DNA from: Symbiodinium natans
Lineage: Eukaryota > Sar > Dinophyceae > Suessiales > Symbiodiniaceae
Reading direction: 5' to 3'
NCBI GenBank assembly: GCA_905221605.1
Contig: CAJNDS010000965.1
Span: 1 to 47,589, forward strand
DNA: 47,589 nt
This document shows positions 11,893-22,001 of this stretch, piece by piece (position 1 is the stretch's first letter; each line of letters begins with the position of its first letter). The translations under genes were made by a program, and so were the position numbers. The notes under the pieces are model-generated. The model had not been told where the DNA came from and did not search any database. It saw only the letters and a program-made list of their open reading frames with translations.

Positions 11893-12154
11893 CACCAGAG
11901 GTGTTCGGCAAGTCTCTCGCAGAGTCAGCGCAGCTTCACTTTCGTGAATTCCATCTCAACTTTGTTAAACAAAGGAGGAACACATGCAAACGTCCTAATG
12001 CTTCTCAGGACTTCAGTGCTTCAGCAAAACAAGCATACAAGTGCACAGCCACTCTGCTCGAACCTCAGTACGACGACACGAGCGAAGCGAGGGTCGGCGG
12101 CCAAGGTTTAAAGAGCAAACTCAGAGCAACACGCACTTCTTCAAGGATGCTCCT

Positions 12155-12399
12155 AAAGCATCTCGAGTGCTTCTCTGCTCATCATGCACACTCCAAACAT
12201 TTCACGTCAAGCTCAAAGCAAGAAACACTTCCAAGCCAAGCTCCAAACATGCTATGTCCATGCCTGTTTCTGCTAACACCAAACAAACGGTTCAAGCACA
12301 GTTCTCAACTCATGCAATGCAAACTCATGGTTCATGTCACATGTGCAAGACATCCTGTCAACTGTAAAGGCACTCACAAGGAAGTCAAAAACTTTCACA
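12155..12399 (-). repeat. Terminal direct repeat (presumed 3' LTR) of the minus-strand copia element
   Basis: About 245 bp, nearly identical to 21053-21297 in the same orientation; shared strings include AACATTTCACGTCAAGCTC and GCTAACACCAAACAAACGG. Placed just beyond the stop of the RNase H frame, it is where a 3' LTR should be. On the minus strand it begins GTGTGAAAG and ends CTCGAG. Those ends fit a GT...AG intron better than a TG...CA LTR, and I see no TATA box or target-site duplication, so the LTR call is tentative. Confidence 0.65.
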
Positions 12400-12427
12400 C
12401 CCCCTCATGCCTGCAACAGTTGCGTCC

Positions 12428-14056
12428 TCAAGTCCTGTCTTCTTCCATAGCTCGTCTCGCACCCTTCAGCATTTCTTCTCCTAACAGCTCAGGGTACACA
12501 CCTGACGCCGGGAGCTGAAGGTGAATGTGTTGGTGGCTCTCATCACAGCGGTTCCTAGCCATACTGTTGATGAAATTCGAAGAGTTACTACAAAACCACC
12601 ACCTCTTCCAGGCTCTTTCAGAACCCTTCTCGAAGCAACAGCGATCGACGACACATCCCTTCGCAAGACCAAGACGTTGACTTACAGACCTAAAGACCGT
12701 TTCATTCCACAAGTCCGACCTAGCTGGCCACTCGTGAGAAAGAAGAAGACGCGGACAGTTCGCGTACGGACGGAGAAGGTTCCAAATCCTTCGCCAAGAC
12801 CTCTTGTGGACCAGAAGAGACTCCCGCCATCTAGCGTAGGCCTGTCCACCTTTTCGGAATCTCAAATGACGAAGTCCGCACCCAGCCGAACACGGCGTAG
12901 ACAAGTGCGCATACACCTTCACCCCCTCATGAAGTAACACGCTAAAGACTTCTTTGAGAAGCTGGTATCCGTTTTCGCTTAACAGATCCACTTGCTTCGT
13001 CACTCCAAAATACGCGATACGATGATTCTTCGAGCAAGCTTTTGACAAAGAGCTTCCTTCTTCACAGCAGAGCTCAACCACAACATAAGAAGCCTGGTTC
13101 CTTGCTACCTTCTCTGCTGCGGCTCGCCAAGAAACAGGGACGTTCAGTTCGCAGACTTCATCTGCTGGTTTATTGGGCTCTTGAAACGTGACAGAAACGC
13201 TGGTTCCGGAACTTTTCTCTTTCCAGGGGACTGGTTCCGGAATGAGGCCACAAGCCTCGCACAAGCTGACCAAACTGTCGTTAGTTGGGCTTTTTGTTAG
13301 AGCATCTGCCGGGTTGATAGCACCTGGTATGTGCTCAATCGTGAATCTTCCAAGCTGGACAAGTTCTTGGAGAAAAGCGGCTCTTAACTCAATATGGCGG
13401 ACTTTCCTCAACAATGTCCCCATTTTGGAAATGGACACGGCGCTTTCAGAGTCCGAATAGCCCTTAAGACGGTAGTACCCCGTTTCCCGGTCCTTCGGGA
13501 TGCCCTCCAAGATGGTCTCCGTCAAGAGAGCAATGTACAAACCTTCCCTGGCTATCTCAGTAAGCGCCGCAAGCTCACTCTCGGCGCTCGAAAGGGCTGT
13601 GGTGGATTGCTTCCTGCTGAACGTCTTCAAACAGCAGTTTTCCCAAGTAATCACACCACCACTAACAGAATTCAGGCTCCAGCTTGCGTCCGTAAAGCAC
13701 GATACCGCTTGGGGATCCGCATCGTCTTCCAGGATCTCCCGAGTCGACGGAAACACCTGAACCTTATGCGGAAGACCTTTGACCCATTTGAGAACATCCC
13801 TCATGCATGTTTCAGCTGCCTCGTCAGGGGCCGACTGATGACGCCCCAAAAATCCGCAGCAGAACTGCAAATCTGGTCTGGAGAGGGCAGCCCATGCTAG
13901 ACGCCCTAAGGTCCTACGGTACTTCTCGTGAGCAGCTGGACTGATCTTTTCGGTTTGGCCTTTCTTAATGAGGTCAGAGTAGCGCTTCTCCAATGACGGA
14001 AGCTTGGGGCTCGGTTTGGTTATCCCATACTCTTCACAGCATGAATCCAAATACAA
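12428..14056 (-). pseudogene. Copia polyprotein C-terminal part: end of RT and RNase H
   Basis: This 542-residue frame holds the copia-type RNase H that degrades the RNA strand during reverse transcription. Visible in order are the RT-to-RNase H connection (LGRLAWAALSRPDLQFC), FTDASW with the first catalytic Asp, SSAESEL with the Glu, YSDSESAV with the second Asp, RKVRHIELR, and NPADALTK with the last Asp. About 270 further residues follow (CGLIPEP onward) that I do not recognise. It is out of frame with the upstream IN-RT frame; one base change near 14070, where both frames read through the same DNA, would join them. The apparent start codon is therefore not a real start. It ends with TGA just before the terminal repeat. 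Confidence 0.85.
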
Positions 14057-16440
14057 AATAGACTCGCTTCTCTCCCTTATTCCTGAAGATTCGCCGTCCT
14101 AGAAAGGATACTTCTCCCGCACAATTCTCATGAAGCTCACCAGTCAGTTTCAGCTTGTAGCGTTTCTGTAGATCTTCGAAAACCTTCTTCCCTTCGGAGG
14201 GGTCCTCAGAGTAGATTAACAAATCGTCAACATAGAAGAGGACCAGCGTCAGACCCTTGGAGGTCTTCCTGCGGTATATCGTCGGGTCCAAGCTTGGACT
14301 GAATCCGCTCTGCTCCAAGTGCGAACTCAGCTCCTTATACCAAGAAAGCGGTGCTGATCTCAGTCCGTTCATGGCTTTGTTTAGTCGAAGATATACCTTC
14401 TTGTTTCCGGCCTTTTGAGGGATTTTAGAGTCCGCAATACTCACGTTACTCGGAAGCTCTACGTACTCAGGCCTTGACACTGCTGCATGCATAAAGGCAA
14501 CGCTCACGTCACAGCTCAACACTGAACCTCTTCGACAAAGCAGTGCCAACAGAAGCCGCAATCCCTCTAAACTCGTAGTCGGGCTGTAGATACCTTCAGA
14601 CAAGGTCGTGCCTCCCATCGAAGCATAATCTCTTACTACCAGACGTGACCGGTACAGCCCTTTACGCTTGACCGTGTTGACCCACCGACTGGTAAGTACC
14701 CGCCTGCCGCTCTCACGTGCGGACTTCCGGGCCTCATCTTCAGAGATCACCTTTCCTACTCCAAACGACTCGAGTTCCTCTAGTTCCAACTTCATTGAGG
14801 CATACAAAAGGCTCGGATCCAACTGTTCTCCGGATGTTTCAGAGACCGCATTTCGTGGTACCTGGCACTTGACCCTACTTCCTCCGAATTTCAAGGTAAA
14901 CGAATCAGCCACCTCCTGTGAGGTAGCTCGAACGTCAGGTCCTCGGTACAAAGACTCCAAGAGGTGATTCGTAAGCCAATCAATCTCCATGTCCTCCATG
15001 TTTTCCCCTTCATCAGGCAGAATCCCTGCCTCACCTTCTTCCGCCGGGGCACCTACGGGAACATAGGTATCGTCAGCAATCATCTCTTCGTCTTCTTCAT
15101 CTAACGGACCAACACCACCTTCCATGACTTCATCTTCAGGACCATTACCATCATCAACACCTTCGGGTTCATACAAGACAGGCCGTTCTGGGTCTTTACC
15201 ATCAAGAACCAAAGACTGCGCAACAGCGAGGCCTTCGACAGTTGCCACCTCGCACGCTCCATCAACGATTCTTCCTGTCGGAAATACGTCAATCTCCGTA
15301 CTACCAAAAGGGGCCGCGAAGATCCCTCCACCTCGTGCATTCACGGGTCCTAAGTAAACAGCCTTGACTGTTTTCGCTCCCCGGTATTTAGCAAGATGCG
15401 CCTTCGACTTGCTAACTTTTGCCTGAACCACACAACCAAAGGGAAGCGTTCTAGTTCGGTGAACTATTTCCTCGTGCAGCAAATCAATGCTGGTGGTGGA
15501 GTCACCGTGGCTCGAGGACCACAGATTGTAACACCTCGAAACATAGAACACACAGGCTTGCCACAAGAGACCCCCTAAGGGAAGTTGGTACTTTCCCAGC
15601 TCTGCATCTTGACCAGGGAACTTCTTTAGAGCAATTTGGCGCTCCAAGTCCAACCACACAGCCCAGAAGCCTTGGCGTACCGATTCAACTTGTCGTTCTA
15701 TTGACCCTTTGGCTTGTGGCCTATATCCTGGAACCACATCAACAATGGTTGCGCTGTGGGGGCAGTTTCGGGACCTACTCAGTCTTTCTGCCAAAGCAAT
15801 AATAGATCCTTCTTGATCCATTCGAAACGTCACGGCTTTGCCTACCAGTCCCATCTCACGCAGCACTCTGTTGATGTTAGCAAGCAATTGTGGATCTTCG
15901 AGGTTCGGTGCGGGCAGACTGACAGTATACCTGGAACCCAGGTGTGTCATCAACGGGACTCTTAGCTTGCCGAAAAAGAAAAAATCAAGACCAACAGTCT
16001 GATTCTCTTTTTGAAGACGGCGACGCAAGCGACGCGCGGGGACACGACCCTTCGACGAACAGCATGAGTCACAGTTGGAATCATAAGGGAAATGGCCTTG
16101 AGCACGATGATGATACAAGGCGGTTGAGGACAACGGAATCCTAAAAGATCCTTCTTCTCCACTGTCCGGTGGTTCCGGTGGATTCTCTGGAGGCTTGGGG
16201 GGTCTTTCAGAAACCTCAGAAGGCTCGTAATCGGGACTTGACGGTGACGGAACTCCTTCGGGGACCCTTGAAGACGAAGACCCGGGCTCCCCACCACGAG
16301 GAGCTTCCAAATCAAAGGGCTCAGCTTTAGTCCCTTGTCCCGGCACTGGCAGTCCTCTGTGCATCATCCGCAGATGACACACTAATGGACTGCTCGCCGG
16401 CGGGCTCTCATCATTGCCCTTTTCAACAAGATCAAGCACA
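14034..16440 (-). pseudogene. Copia polyprotein middle part: integrase and reverse transcriptase
   Basis: Part of a much longer open frame; only this part is copia-like. The integrase has a zinc-binding HX4H and CX2C pair at 16112-16062 (HRAQGHFPYDSNCDSC). The candidate DDE triad is Asp in VGLDFFFF at ~15985, Asp in FRMDQEG at ~15817 and Glu in KGSIERQVE at ~15697. An acidic linker rich in Glu/Asp/Pro follows (15300-15000). RT motifs are TSRWVNTVKRKGLYRSRLVVRD, SCDVSVAFMHA, LNKAMNGLRSAPLSWYKEL and the catalytic FYVDDLLIY at 14240-14214. The D-to-D distance (~56 residues) is short for copia, so a small internal deletion is possible. The frame continues leftward of the integrase into the nested segment only by chance and ends out of frame with RNase H. 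Confidence 0.85.
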
Positions 16441-16689
16441 CCAAGCCAAGCACAAACACTCCCAAGCACACTGCAAGCCTTGCAAAACAACATGCTCAAC
16501 ATGCAACGTGTACGTGTTTGGGGTTTTGGGGCCTTCCTATGCAAGACAAACTGCTTGTAGCTAGGCACTCGGACCCAGTGGTCCCCACAGAAAATCCTAA
16601 CACTGCAGCCCTTCCTGCGCGGCCTCACTCTAAAGACCTTCCGATCCTTTTCTCCAACGGAACACCTTTCAAACTCGACAAACAAAATG

Positions 16690-17077
16690 TGGAACCCCCA
16701 AAACACTAGACCACCCAAGAGACTGCAGAAGCCCAAGACGGCCACGATGGCCATGACATCCAGTCCTGGCCCAAGACCATTCCTGTATAGGCTGGCGGTG
16801 GTTCGGTTGGGGTTGAAGTTAAGGTTCGGGATTTGGTGCGTTTCAAAGGGGTTTCGGGCACAAGCAAGCTCAAGCTCAAGCACTCCAAGCGGCAAAGCAA
16901 GCTCAAACAACTCATGCTTCACATGTGTTTCAAGAAAACGAAACCACGCACTCACCTCTTTGTTTTCTTCTCGAAAGGAAATTCGGTGTGCCGCGTCGGC
17001 GTAGTCCAGGACTCCATCCCGAACACAAAAGAAAGCTATGATACATTCCAAGCCGGGCCCACGGCTCCAAATCCCCT
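16690..17077 (-). other. 3' flank of the nested ORF with a hydrophobic frame
   Basis: Downstream of the nested ORF, one frame reads a hydrophobic stretch MAIVAVLGFCSLLGGLVFW (~16756-16700), like a membrane helix, preceded by a Thr/Asn/Pro-rich piece. AAAGAGGTGAGTG at ~16945 resembles a splice donor. I do not claim a gene here; it is recorded because it is the only structure in an otherwise uninformative ~640 bp. Confidence 0.25.
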
Positions 17078-18733
17078 TCATCCTTTCTTGATCGTCTCCT
17101 TTGCGGCAGCCACCACCGCATCGAAGCTGGGGACATTGGCCGAGCTGCTGGAAGATGGTGCCTCCGATTCGGGAACCGTTGGCATGGAGGGCCCCGGAGC
17201 GGGGCGTGGCATCGCCTTTACCGCCGGCGGTGGCGGCGGAAGAACGAACGAGCGCTCCGAGCCCGTCTGTCCAAGACCAAGAAGAAGGCGGCCGATGGAA
17301 TCCCCAGGCGGGGCTGTTGAAGCAGGAGAAGGTGGCTCCAGGGGCATATCCCCGTCGTCGTGGTGGCCCGGAGTTGCAGCCGAAGTTCCCGGAACCATTG
17401 GTGGAGCTGGAGGATCTCGACCACCCATCCCTGCTTGCTTCACCGTCGGTGGTGGCGCCGTCTCTGGCGTAGGGAGGCAAAGGGCCTCTTGGACTGAGAT
17501 ATTGTCCTCCCGGCACTTCAAGCAAAATCTCAGCGCCTCTTCGGGGCCTTCGCCATGGAGGTCTTCGTCGGCCGAAACGGAGGTGGAGCTCGAATCGCTT
17601 GATGTAGACCCACCAGGACCAGCACGGGCCTTCGGCTTCAACCTCCGGCGCGAATCTCGCGCGGCCCTGCGGGCATTGCTGGCCTCCTTCGACCGCAATG
17701 CAGCATCTGTTCGAAGCCTCAAACTCGTAGTGAGCTCGCCCCACGCGACACGTTCGTCGCGATACCGCGTAAAGCGCGGTCCCTCGAAGAGACGCGGCTC
17801 GTGAAGGGCCAACAACGGGCGTTCCCCCGCCTTTGCATTGATAAAGGCGCGCAAGCAGATGAGGAGCCGCTGAAGATACCCCATTGCGCTTATGGAGCAT
17901 TCGCGCTCTCGGCGGTCGTTGCGCCCTCCAGCGCCCTTGGTAGCGACGCCCAGCCTGTCCATGGCTGACAGGACGTCGTGGGGCCTCAGCCCCCATTCGA
18001 AGAGGCCTTTGTGTTGGAGAAGAAGATGGAGGCGCTCCTCTGCAGCCAAGTCTTGATCCACAGTGGAGGTGGCCACCTCCCGAAATCTTTTGGGACGGCG
18101 ACCTTCTTCTTGTACAGGTTCGGGAAGTACCTGTGGTGGATGTGGACCTTCCGGAAACCGCGGAAGCACCGAGTGCCACGGAGTCGGGGCTGCATATTCG
18201 CTGGGACGAACCAAAGTCGCAGACCCACCAAAGATCTGGCGAGTAATCGCCGGAGACCCCAGATGCTGCGCCACATAGGCCTCGCCTATGGTCCCGGCCA
18301 TGGCGAGGGAATCGTAAATGGCACTCGGGTCTGCTGGGGGCCCATAATAATGGGAAAGCTGGGGCATTGGTTCCCCAGGCCCAGGGTACAAATGGACCCC
18401 AAGCTCGGCAGCCTCCGCAATCCTCCTCCTCATATCGAAAAGCAAAGCATGATGCAAGGCCGTCAGGCGTTGTCCCGGAATGGATGGTGGCTGCGTGGTG
18501 TCCACCGGAGTAATCCTCGGCACATCGGAATCTCCAATATCCACGGGGTCCGCCGCAATGGGGCGCCAATGCCCCCAATTCTCGGAGTCGGTCGGCGAAG
18601 GCTCCTGGACCGGCGCCATTTGATCCTGGACCGTTGCCTCCTCCGGCGACGGGCCCACCATTGGCGAAACACTCGCCTCTCCACCAACTGGGTCCTCTAT
18701 CGCAGGCCCAGAGGTTTGGGAGCCACCCATCAT
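17078..18733 (-). CDS. Unrecognised 551-residue protein in the nested segment
   Basis: A GC-rich frame with the start taken at MMGGSQTSG (18733); upstream in-frame codons up to 18907 lie in low-complexity DNA. The N-terminal third is Pro/Glu-rich and probably disordered. The centre (about residues 160-400) looks folded: it contains YYGPPADPSAIYDSL, HLGSPAITRQIFGG, EERLHLLLQHKGLFEWGL and RDERVAWGELTTSLRLR, then a basic stretch RRAARDSRRRLKPKAR. A Ser-rich acidic patch follows, then LRFCLKCREDNISVQEALC with three Cys, then a Pro/Ser tail ending KETIKKG. The basic centre and possible CX2C could fit a gag-like nucleic-acid binder of another retroelement, but that is inference. It has no frame disruption, unlike the copia around it, so it is either younger or still selected. 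Confidence 0.55.
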   Translation of the reverse strand: MMGGSQTSGPAIEDPVGGEASVSPMVGPSPEEATVQDQMAPVQEPSPTDSENWGHWRPIAADPVDIGDSDVPRITPVDTTQPPSIPGQRLTALHHALLFDMRRRIAEAAELGVHLYPGPGEPMPQLSHYYGPPADPSAIYDSLAMAGTIGEAYVAQHLGSPAITRQIFGGSATLVRPSEYAAPTPWHSVLPRFPEGPHPPQVLPEPVQEEGRRPKRFREVATSTVDQDLAAEERLHLLLQHKGLFEWGLRPHDVLSAMDRLGVATKGAGGRNDRRERECSISAMGYLQRLLICLRAFINAKAGERPLLALHEPRLFEGPRFTRYRDERVAWGELTTSLRLRTDAALRSKEASNARRAARDSRRRLKPKARAGPGGSTSSDSSSTSVSADEDLHGEGPEEALRFCLKCREDNISVQEALCLPTPETAPPPTVKQAGMGGRDPPAPPMVPGTSAATPGHHDDGDMPLEPPSPASTAPPGDSIGRLLLGLGQTGSERSFVLPPPPPAVKAMPRPAPGPSMPTVPESEAPSSSSSANVPSFDAVVAAAKETIKKG

Positions 18734-19002
18734 GGAGCGGATTGCTGCTTTTTCAAAGCTCCGGATCTGTTCCTTCGTGCACCTCCGAAAGGCGCTCCAA
18801 TCCCTTGCATAAGCGAAAAACACCCCATGAAAAACATGACGCACACACGCAAAGCAAGCTCCAAAGCATGTATGTTCCCAAGGTTCCAAAGCAACATGCT
18901 CAAGCAATTCAATCCAAGCTCAAAAATCAAGCGCAAGCTCAAGCCAAACATGTCATGCTGCTTCCTAATCAAATTCAAGCCACACATGTCATGCTGTTTC
19001 CT

Positions 19003-20600
19003 AAGATCTTTGTCGAAAACAAGCTCCTCTTGAGGACTTTCTGGACAACTTGAGGGAACTTTGGGCTTTCCCAGAGGACTTTCGGGATTGAAGATCTCAG
19101 ACCTAAACCCTCGAAGGAGAAACGAAAACGGAGTTGAAGACAAAGCGTGTCGGCCACACTGCTCATCATCGAGCTCATCGACCTTATGCAGGCTCTTTCC
19201 TCCTTTCTTCAAGATGCTCCTGGGAGCGGTCCGCTGTCCTGAGGGGATAGGAACCTCAGATCCTGGCATAACAGCGTCCTTCAGTGAATCAAGTTCCATG
19301 TCTTTAGGCCCTTCCGTCCCTTTCTTGGAGGAGGCTTTAGACTTCTTCCCCCCACTAAACGCCCACCAGGCCCGATTGTGACCAACCAACTTGATACTCT
19401 TCTTGTTCCCTTTGTACATTCGGGACCCCGTTTTGGACAGATAGGTCTTCCAACCCAATTCCGCCCCACACCATGGAGAGAGGACGTTAAACCCGACATC
19501 AGCCACCAACACCTCCCCGAGTCTCAGAAGAACATCACCGAAGTAGACTTCGATATCGACCACAGACGAAACGTCGATCGAACCTCCAGAGGCGTTGAAC
19601 AGACTGGCTGCCTTGTCGTGTGTCTTCACCACACGAAATCCTGAGATAAACTGGTTGGAAACTATGTGGCACGTAGCCCCACTATCAACCAACCAAACAT
19701 CCCTCGGGCTAACCCCTAGGTGCGAGCACATCTGAGAGAGGTTTCCTCTTTGAGAAAACTTCGAGCCTAAGGCCCCCATTGAATCTCCAACTACGGTGCC
19801 TACCGGCTTCACCTCTTCAGGCGCGTTCAGAACACGAGGAGGAAGAGAAGGTTCGGCCGAAGCTTCCCGCACTCCAGAAAAACCCAAAGCCATCAAGGTG
19901 GCTTCCCCAGAGTCTGCTTCCGATTCGGGCTCACCCAAGTAACGGCCTTTCCCTTTTCCTTTCTTCTTCTTCGACTTCTCCTTCCCCTTTCCGCGTCCTT
20001 TGGGGCTCTTGTCCCCGTGCTCGCTCCGAGGAGTTCCACCTCCCCGCGGCGTTCCTCCACCTTTGGGAGTTCCCCCACCTTTGGGGTTTCGGTCCCCTTT
20101 TCCTTTGTCCTTAGGCTTCTTTCGATCCTTTCCATGGTCGCCCTTGCCTTTGTCCGGACTGCCACCACCACGGGCCTTCTCATCCCTTTGCTTCTGCCAG
20201 CATTTCTCGGCTTGGTGTCCCCGTTTCCCGCAGTAATCACACAAAGTGTCACTGAGGGATCGAGACGTTCCACCTGGAGCCTCACACAGTCGAAGCTGTT
20301 CTTCGTAGTACTTCAGACTGCTGCACAATGAGTTCCAGTCGTTGCTCTTCCCATGCAAGACAACGTATTGACGAAGCTCGGTATTCACCGCTTGCAAAAG
20401 GATACTGCACCGATCAGCCTCTGACAGAAGAAGTTCAGGGAAATTCGACAGCTTTGCCTCAGACCGAGAAAACTCATCTTCAAGGTGCCTAATGAGGTCA
20501 GTAGGCCGCCGAATATGTTGGCACGTGTGCTGCAACTTCAAACACTGGTCACGCACGAAGACGGCTTCTATGCGGGACACATGCTGTACTGCTGTGTGAT
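19003..20600 (-). pseudogene. Copia polyprotein: gag C-terminal part and aspartic protease
   Basis: One open frame on the minus strand. It begins within gag (SRIEAVFVRDQCLKL), continues with the typical gag helices (LIRHLEDEFSRSEAKL, LLQAVNTELRQYVVLHG) and reaches a CCHC zinc knuckle, CDYCGKRGHQAEKCW, at 20241-20197. A long Lys/Gly/Pro/Asp-rich basic linker with GGGTPKGGGTPRGGG repeats follows. The retropepsin motif LVDSGATCH has its catalytic Asp at 19686, with a hydrophobic second half (VLVADVGFNVLSP). The frame is joined to the N-terminal gag frame only through a frameshift near 20590, and downstream it runs into the nested segment. Confidence 0.85.
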
Positions 20601-21055
20601 GGTGCGCATGGCCTCGTACCCACAGGCACTCAAAGCCTGTCGCTTCGAGCACGAGCGTAGCAACTCCAGACCCCTTTCCCACTTTGCCAGGGCTTGGCTC
20701 AGGTCGTAAAACAGCTTAGCGCTCCGCGCTGCAACTTCCACACTGAGATCCTTCTGGAGTATCTCGTGTTTCACCTTCACACACAGCTGAAGCTCCCGAA
20801 CGAAAGACTCGTCTGCAAAGCCAACCACGAGCTCAAAGTCTCCACATGGCCATGCCATGTTTCCACTTCTCGCATGCGTCCTTTGCTCATGCCTTGATGC
20901 TCCAGCAATGGCAAAGGCGGTAGGTACTTCTCCGCTCGGTTCTGAAGAGTGGACCCACCACTAAAAGAAGTAGACGAAGACGACCCCGTCGCTGTTGTGG
21001 CACCAGGTCCCGAAAACGGGTCGGCAGTCTTGGCTTTAGCTTGCAGCTTCAGCAA
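20568..21055 (-). pseudogene. Copia gag N-terminal part, frameshifted
   Basis: Two overlapping minus-strand frames carry gag-like sequence. 21055-20790 reads NRAEKYLPPLPLLEHQG... through SSWLALQ; after a one-base shift near 20798 the next frame reads DESFVRELQLCVKVKHEIL... through GYEAMRTITQQYSM to 20568. A second shift leads into the zinc-knuckle frame. Gag would form the particle around the element RNA. The first frame begins at a non-ATG codon right at the terminal repeat, so the true start is missing or lies in an upstream exon. Confidence 0.75.
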
Positions 21056-21297
21056 TCTCGAGTGCTTCTTCTCTGCTCATCATCACACTCCAAACATTTC
21101 ACGTCAAGCTCAAAGCAAGAAACACTTCCAAGCCAAGCTCCAAACATGCTTTGTCCATGCCTGTTTCTGCTAACACCAAACAAACGGTTCAAGCACAGTT
21201 CTCAACTCATGCAATGCAAACTCATGGTTCATGTCACATGTGCAAGACATCCTGTCAAATGTAAAGGCACTCACAAGGAAGTCAAAAAACTTTCACA
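21053..21297 (-). repeat. Terminal direct repeat (presumed 5' LTR) of the minus-strand copia element
   Basis: Partner of 12155-12399. The match ends on the gag side at CTCGAGAT(T)GC and on the outer side at GTGTGAAAG. No primer-binding site was recognised next to it. The gag frame starts exactly where the repeat ends, with no leader between them, which is unusual for an LTR and would fit an intron followed by an exon. Confidence 0.65.
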
Positions 21298-21643
21298 CAT
21301 GCACACTTAGAAAAGCCTGGAACCACAAAATGCACATTCTTAGAAGATCTTTCAATTTTTTCACTGTCTTTCTGGTCAATCGACAGCTTTACCAGGCTGA
21401 CAGCACTCACCAAGACACTTGCTTGACAATCTGTTTGTGTTTGGTTCAGAGCGGTTTCTCAAAATTCTCCCTTTCTGAAACTTGATCATTCCGACAAAAA
21501 AAGAAAACATTGAACAAAAGCAAGAGAAAATCCTTTTTTCAAACCGGAATTTTTTGCAGTTCTTGCTCACATTGAAAAAAAAATAATCAGAATAACCTCT
21601 CATCATGGCTAGAACGACTTGAGAGTCGCCCAGCCTCGATTTC
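21298..21643. other. AT-rich spacer between two head-to-head retroelements
   Basis: Contains several A or T runs (for example AAAAAAAGAAAAC near 21497 and TTGAAAAAAAAATAATC near 21572). No gene or repeat shared with the rest of the window was seen. Confidence 0.6.
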
Positions 21644-21795
21644 TGGCTGATCAGTGATGTTTTTGTCATGTTTTGGATCAGCTTGTTTCGGTTTGTTTTG
21701 CTTGGAGTGATTGGGAATCCGTGTTCCCATCCTCAATGGTTTATGCCTCGTTGATTTCCAAGGAAATCATACGAGTGTGTTTTTGCCCAATACGC

Positions 21796-21803
21796 TATTT
21801 AAA
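21796..21803 (+). promoter_or_regulatory. TATA-like box in the 5' LTR
   Basis: TATTTAAA in the middle of the LTR, repeated in the 3' LTR at 31170-31177. It is a plausible core promoter separating U3 from R; this is inference, since dinoflagellate promoters often lack TATA boxes. Confidence 0.45.
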
Positions 21804-21889
21804 GTAAGTGTGCAGTGTGTAGGAACTTCGTTCTGAAGCTGAGTTTAAGCTCACAAGAGAGAATTCGTTTAGTTTGTGCACTTCGTGAC

Positions 21890-21901
21890 TTTTGGCTCAA
21901 G
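21890..21901 (+). other. Spliced-leader-like 12-mer in the 5' LTR
   Basis: TTTTGGCTCAAG, identical to the 3' end of the dinoflagellate spliced leader, ~90 bp after the TATA-like box. The same string is in the 3' LTR. Confidence 0.45.
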
Positions 21902-22001
21902 TGGCTCTGACTGTGAAAAAAAAAGAGCTGTCCGCACTTGTGTGAGAGGTCAGGTTTGTGCTTTCAAGGGAAAAGGTGCCAGAGGGACCTTCGGTTTTTC
22001 A

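Larger units (their letters stand above)
16430..19003 (-). mobile_element. ~2.6-kb segment nested inside the copia pol
   Basis: Copia coding sequence is clean up to LVFDKDL (minus strand, ~19005), then stops resembling pol, and resumes with the proline-rich pre-integrase region at ~16430. Between lie: a stretch rich in GCTTGAGCTTG-like words (18830-19000), with a ~37-bp tandem duplication containing CAGCATGACATGT; a 551-residue ORF; and ~640 bp with a consensus-like GTGAGTG and more GCTTGAGCTTG words. AAGATC occurs at both edges (16428-16433 and 19003-19008), a possible target duplication. It could be a transposon, a captured host gene fragment or a pair of intron-like sequences around an exon; I cannot decide. 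Confidence 0.6.
12155..21297 (-). mobile_element. Decayed Ty1/copia-type retrotransposon, minus strand, with nested insertion
   Basis: Read on the minus strand, the order is a 245-bp repeat, gag with a CCHC knuckle, an aspartic protease, an interruption of ~2.6 kb, integrase, reverse transcriptase, RNase H, then a second 245-bp direct repeat. The order PR-IN-RT-RH is the copia (Pseudoviridae) order. At least three frameshifts (two in gag, one between RT and RNase H) and the nested segment indicate an inactive copy. The gag N terminus is short compared with the plus-strand element at 22.3 kb. The two elements are clearly different lineages. Confidence 0.85.
21644..22001 (+). repeat. 5' LTR of the plus-strand copia element
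   Basis: Starts TGGCTGATCAGTGATG and ends GGTTTTTCA, so it has the TG...CA ends of LTRs. It matches 31015-31376 along its length with small differences (for example GTGAAAAAAAAAGAGC against GTGAAAAAGAGAGAGC). Confidence 0.9.

Noticed and set aside
11132-11911. A 259-residue minus-strand frame rich in Cys, Val and Phe
   Set aside because: It lies across a CA microsatellite, a minisatellite and part of a MITE.
16950-18578. N-terminal ~530 residues of the long minus-strand frame that contains IN-RT
   Set aside because: It is the shadow of the nested 551-residue frame in another phase: Gly/Arg/Trp/Ser-rich, with no copia motifs.
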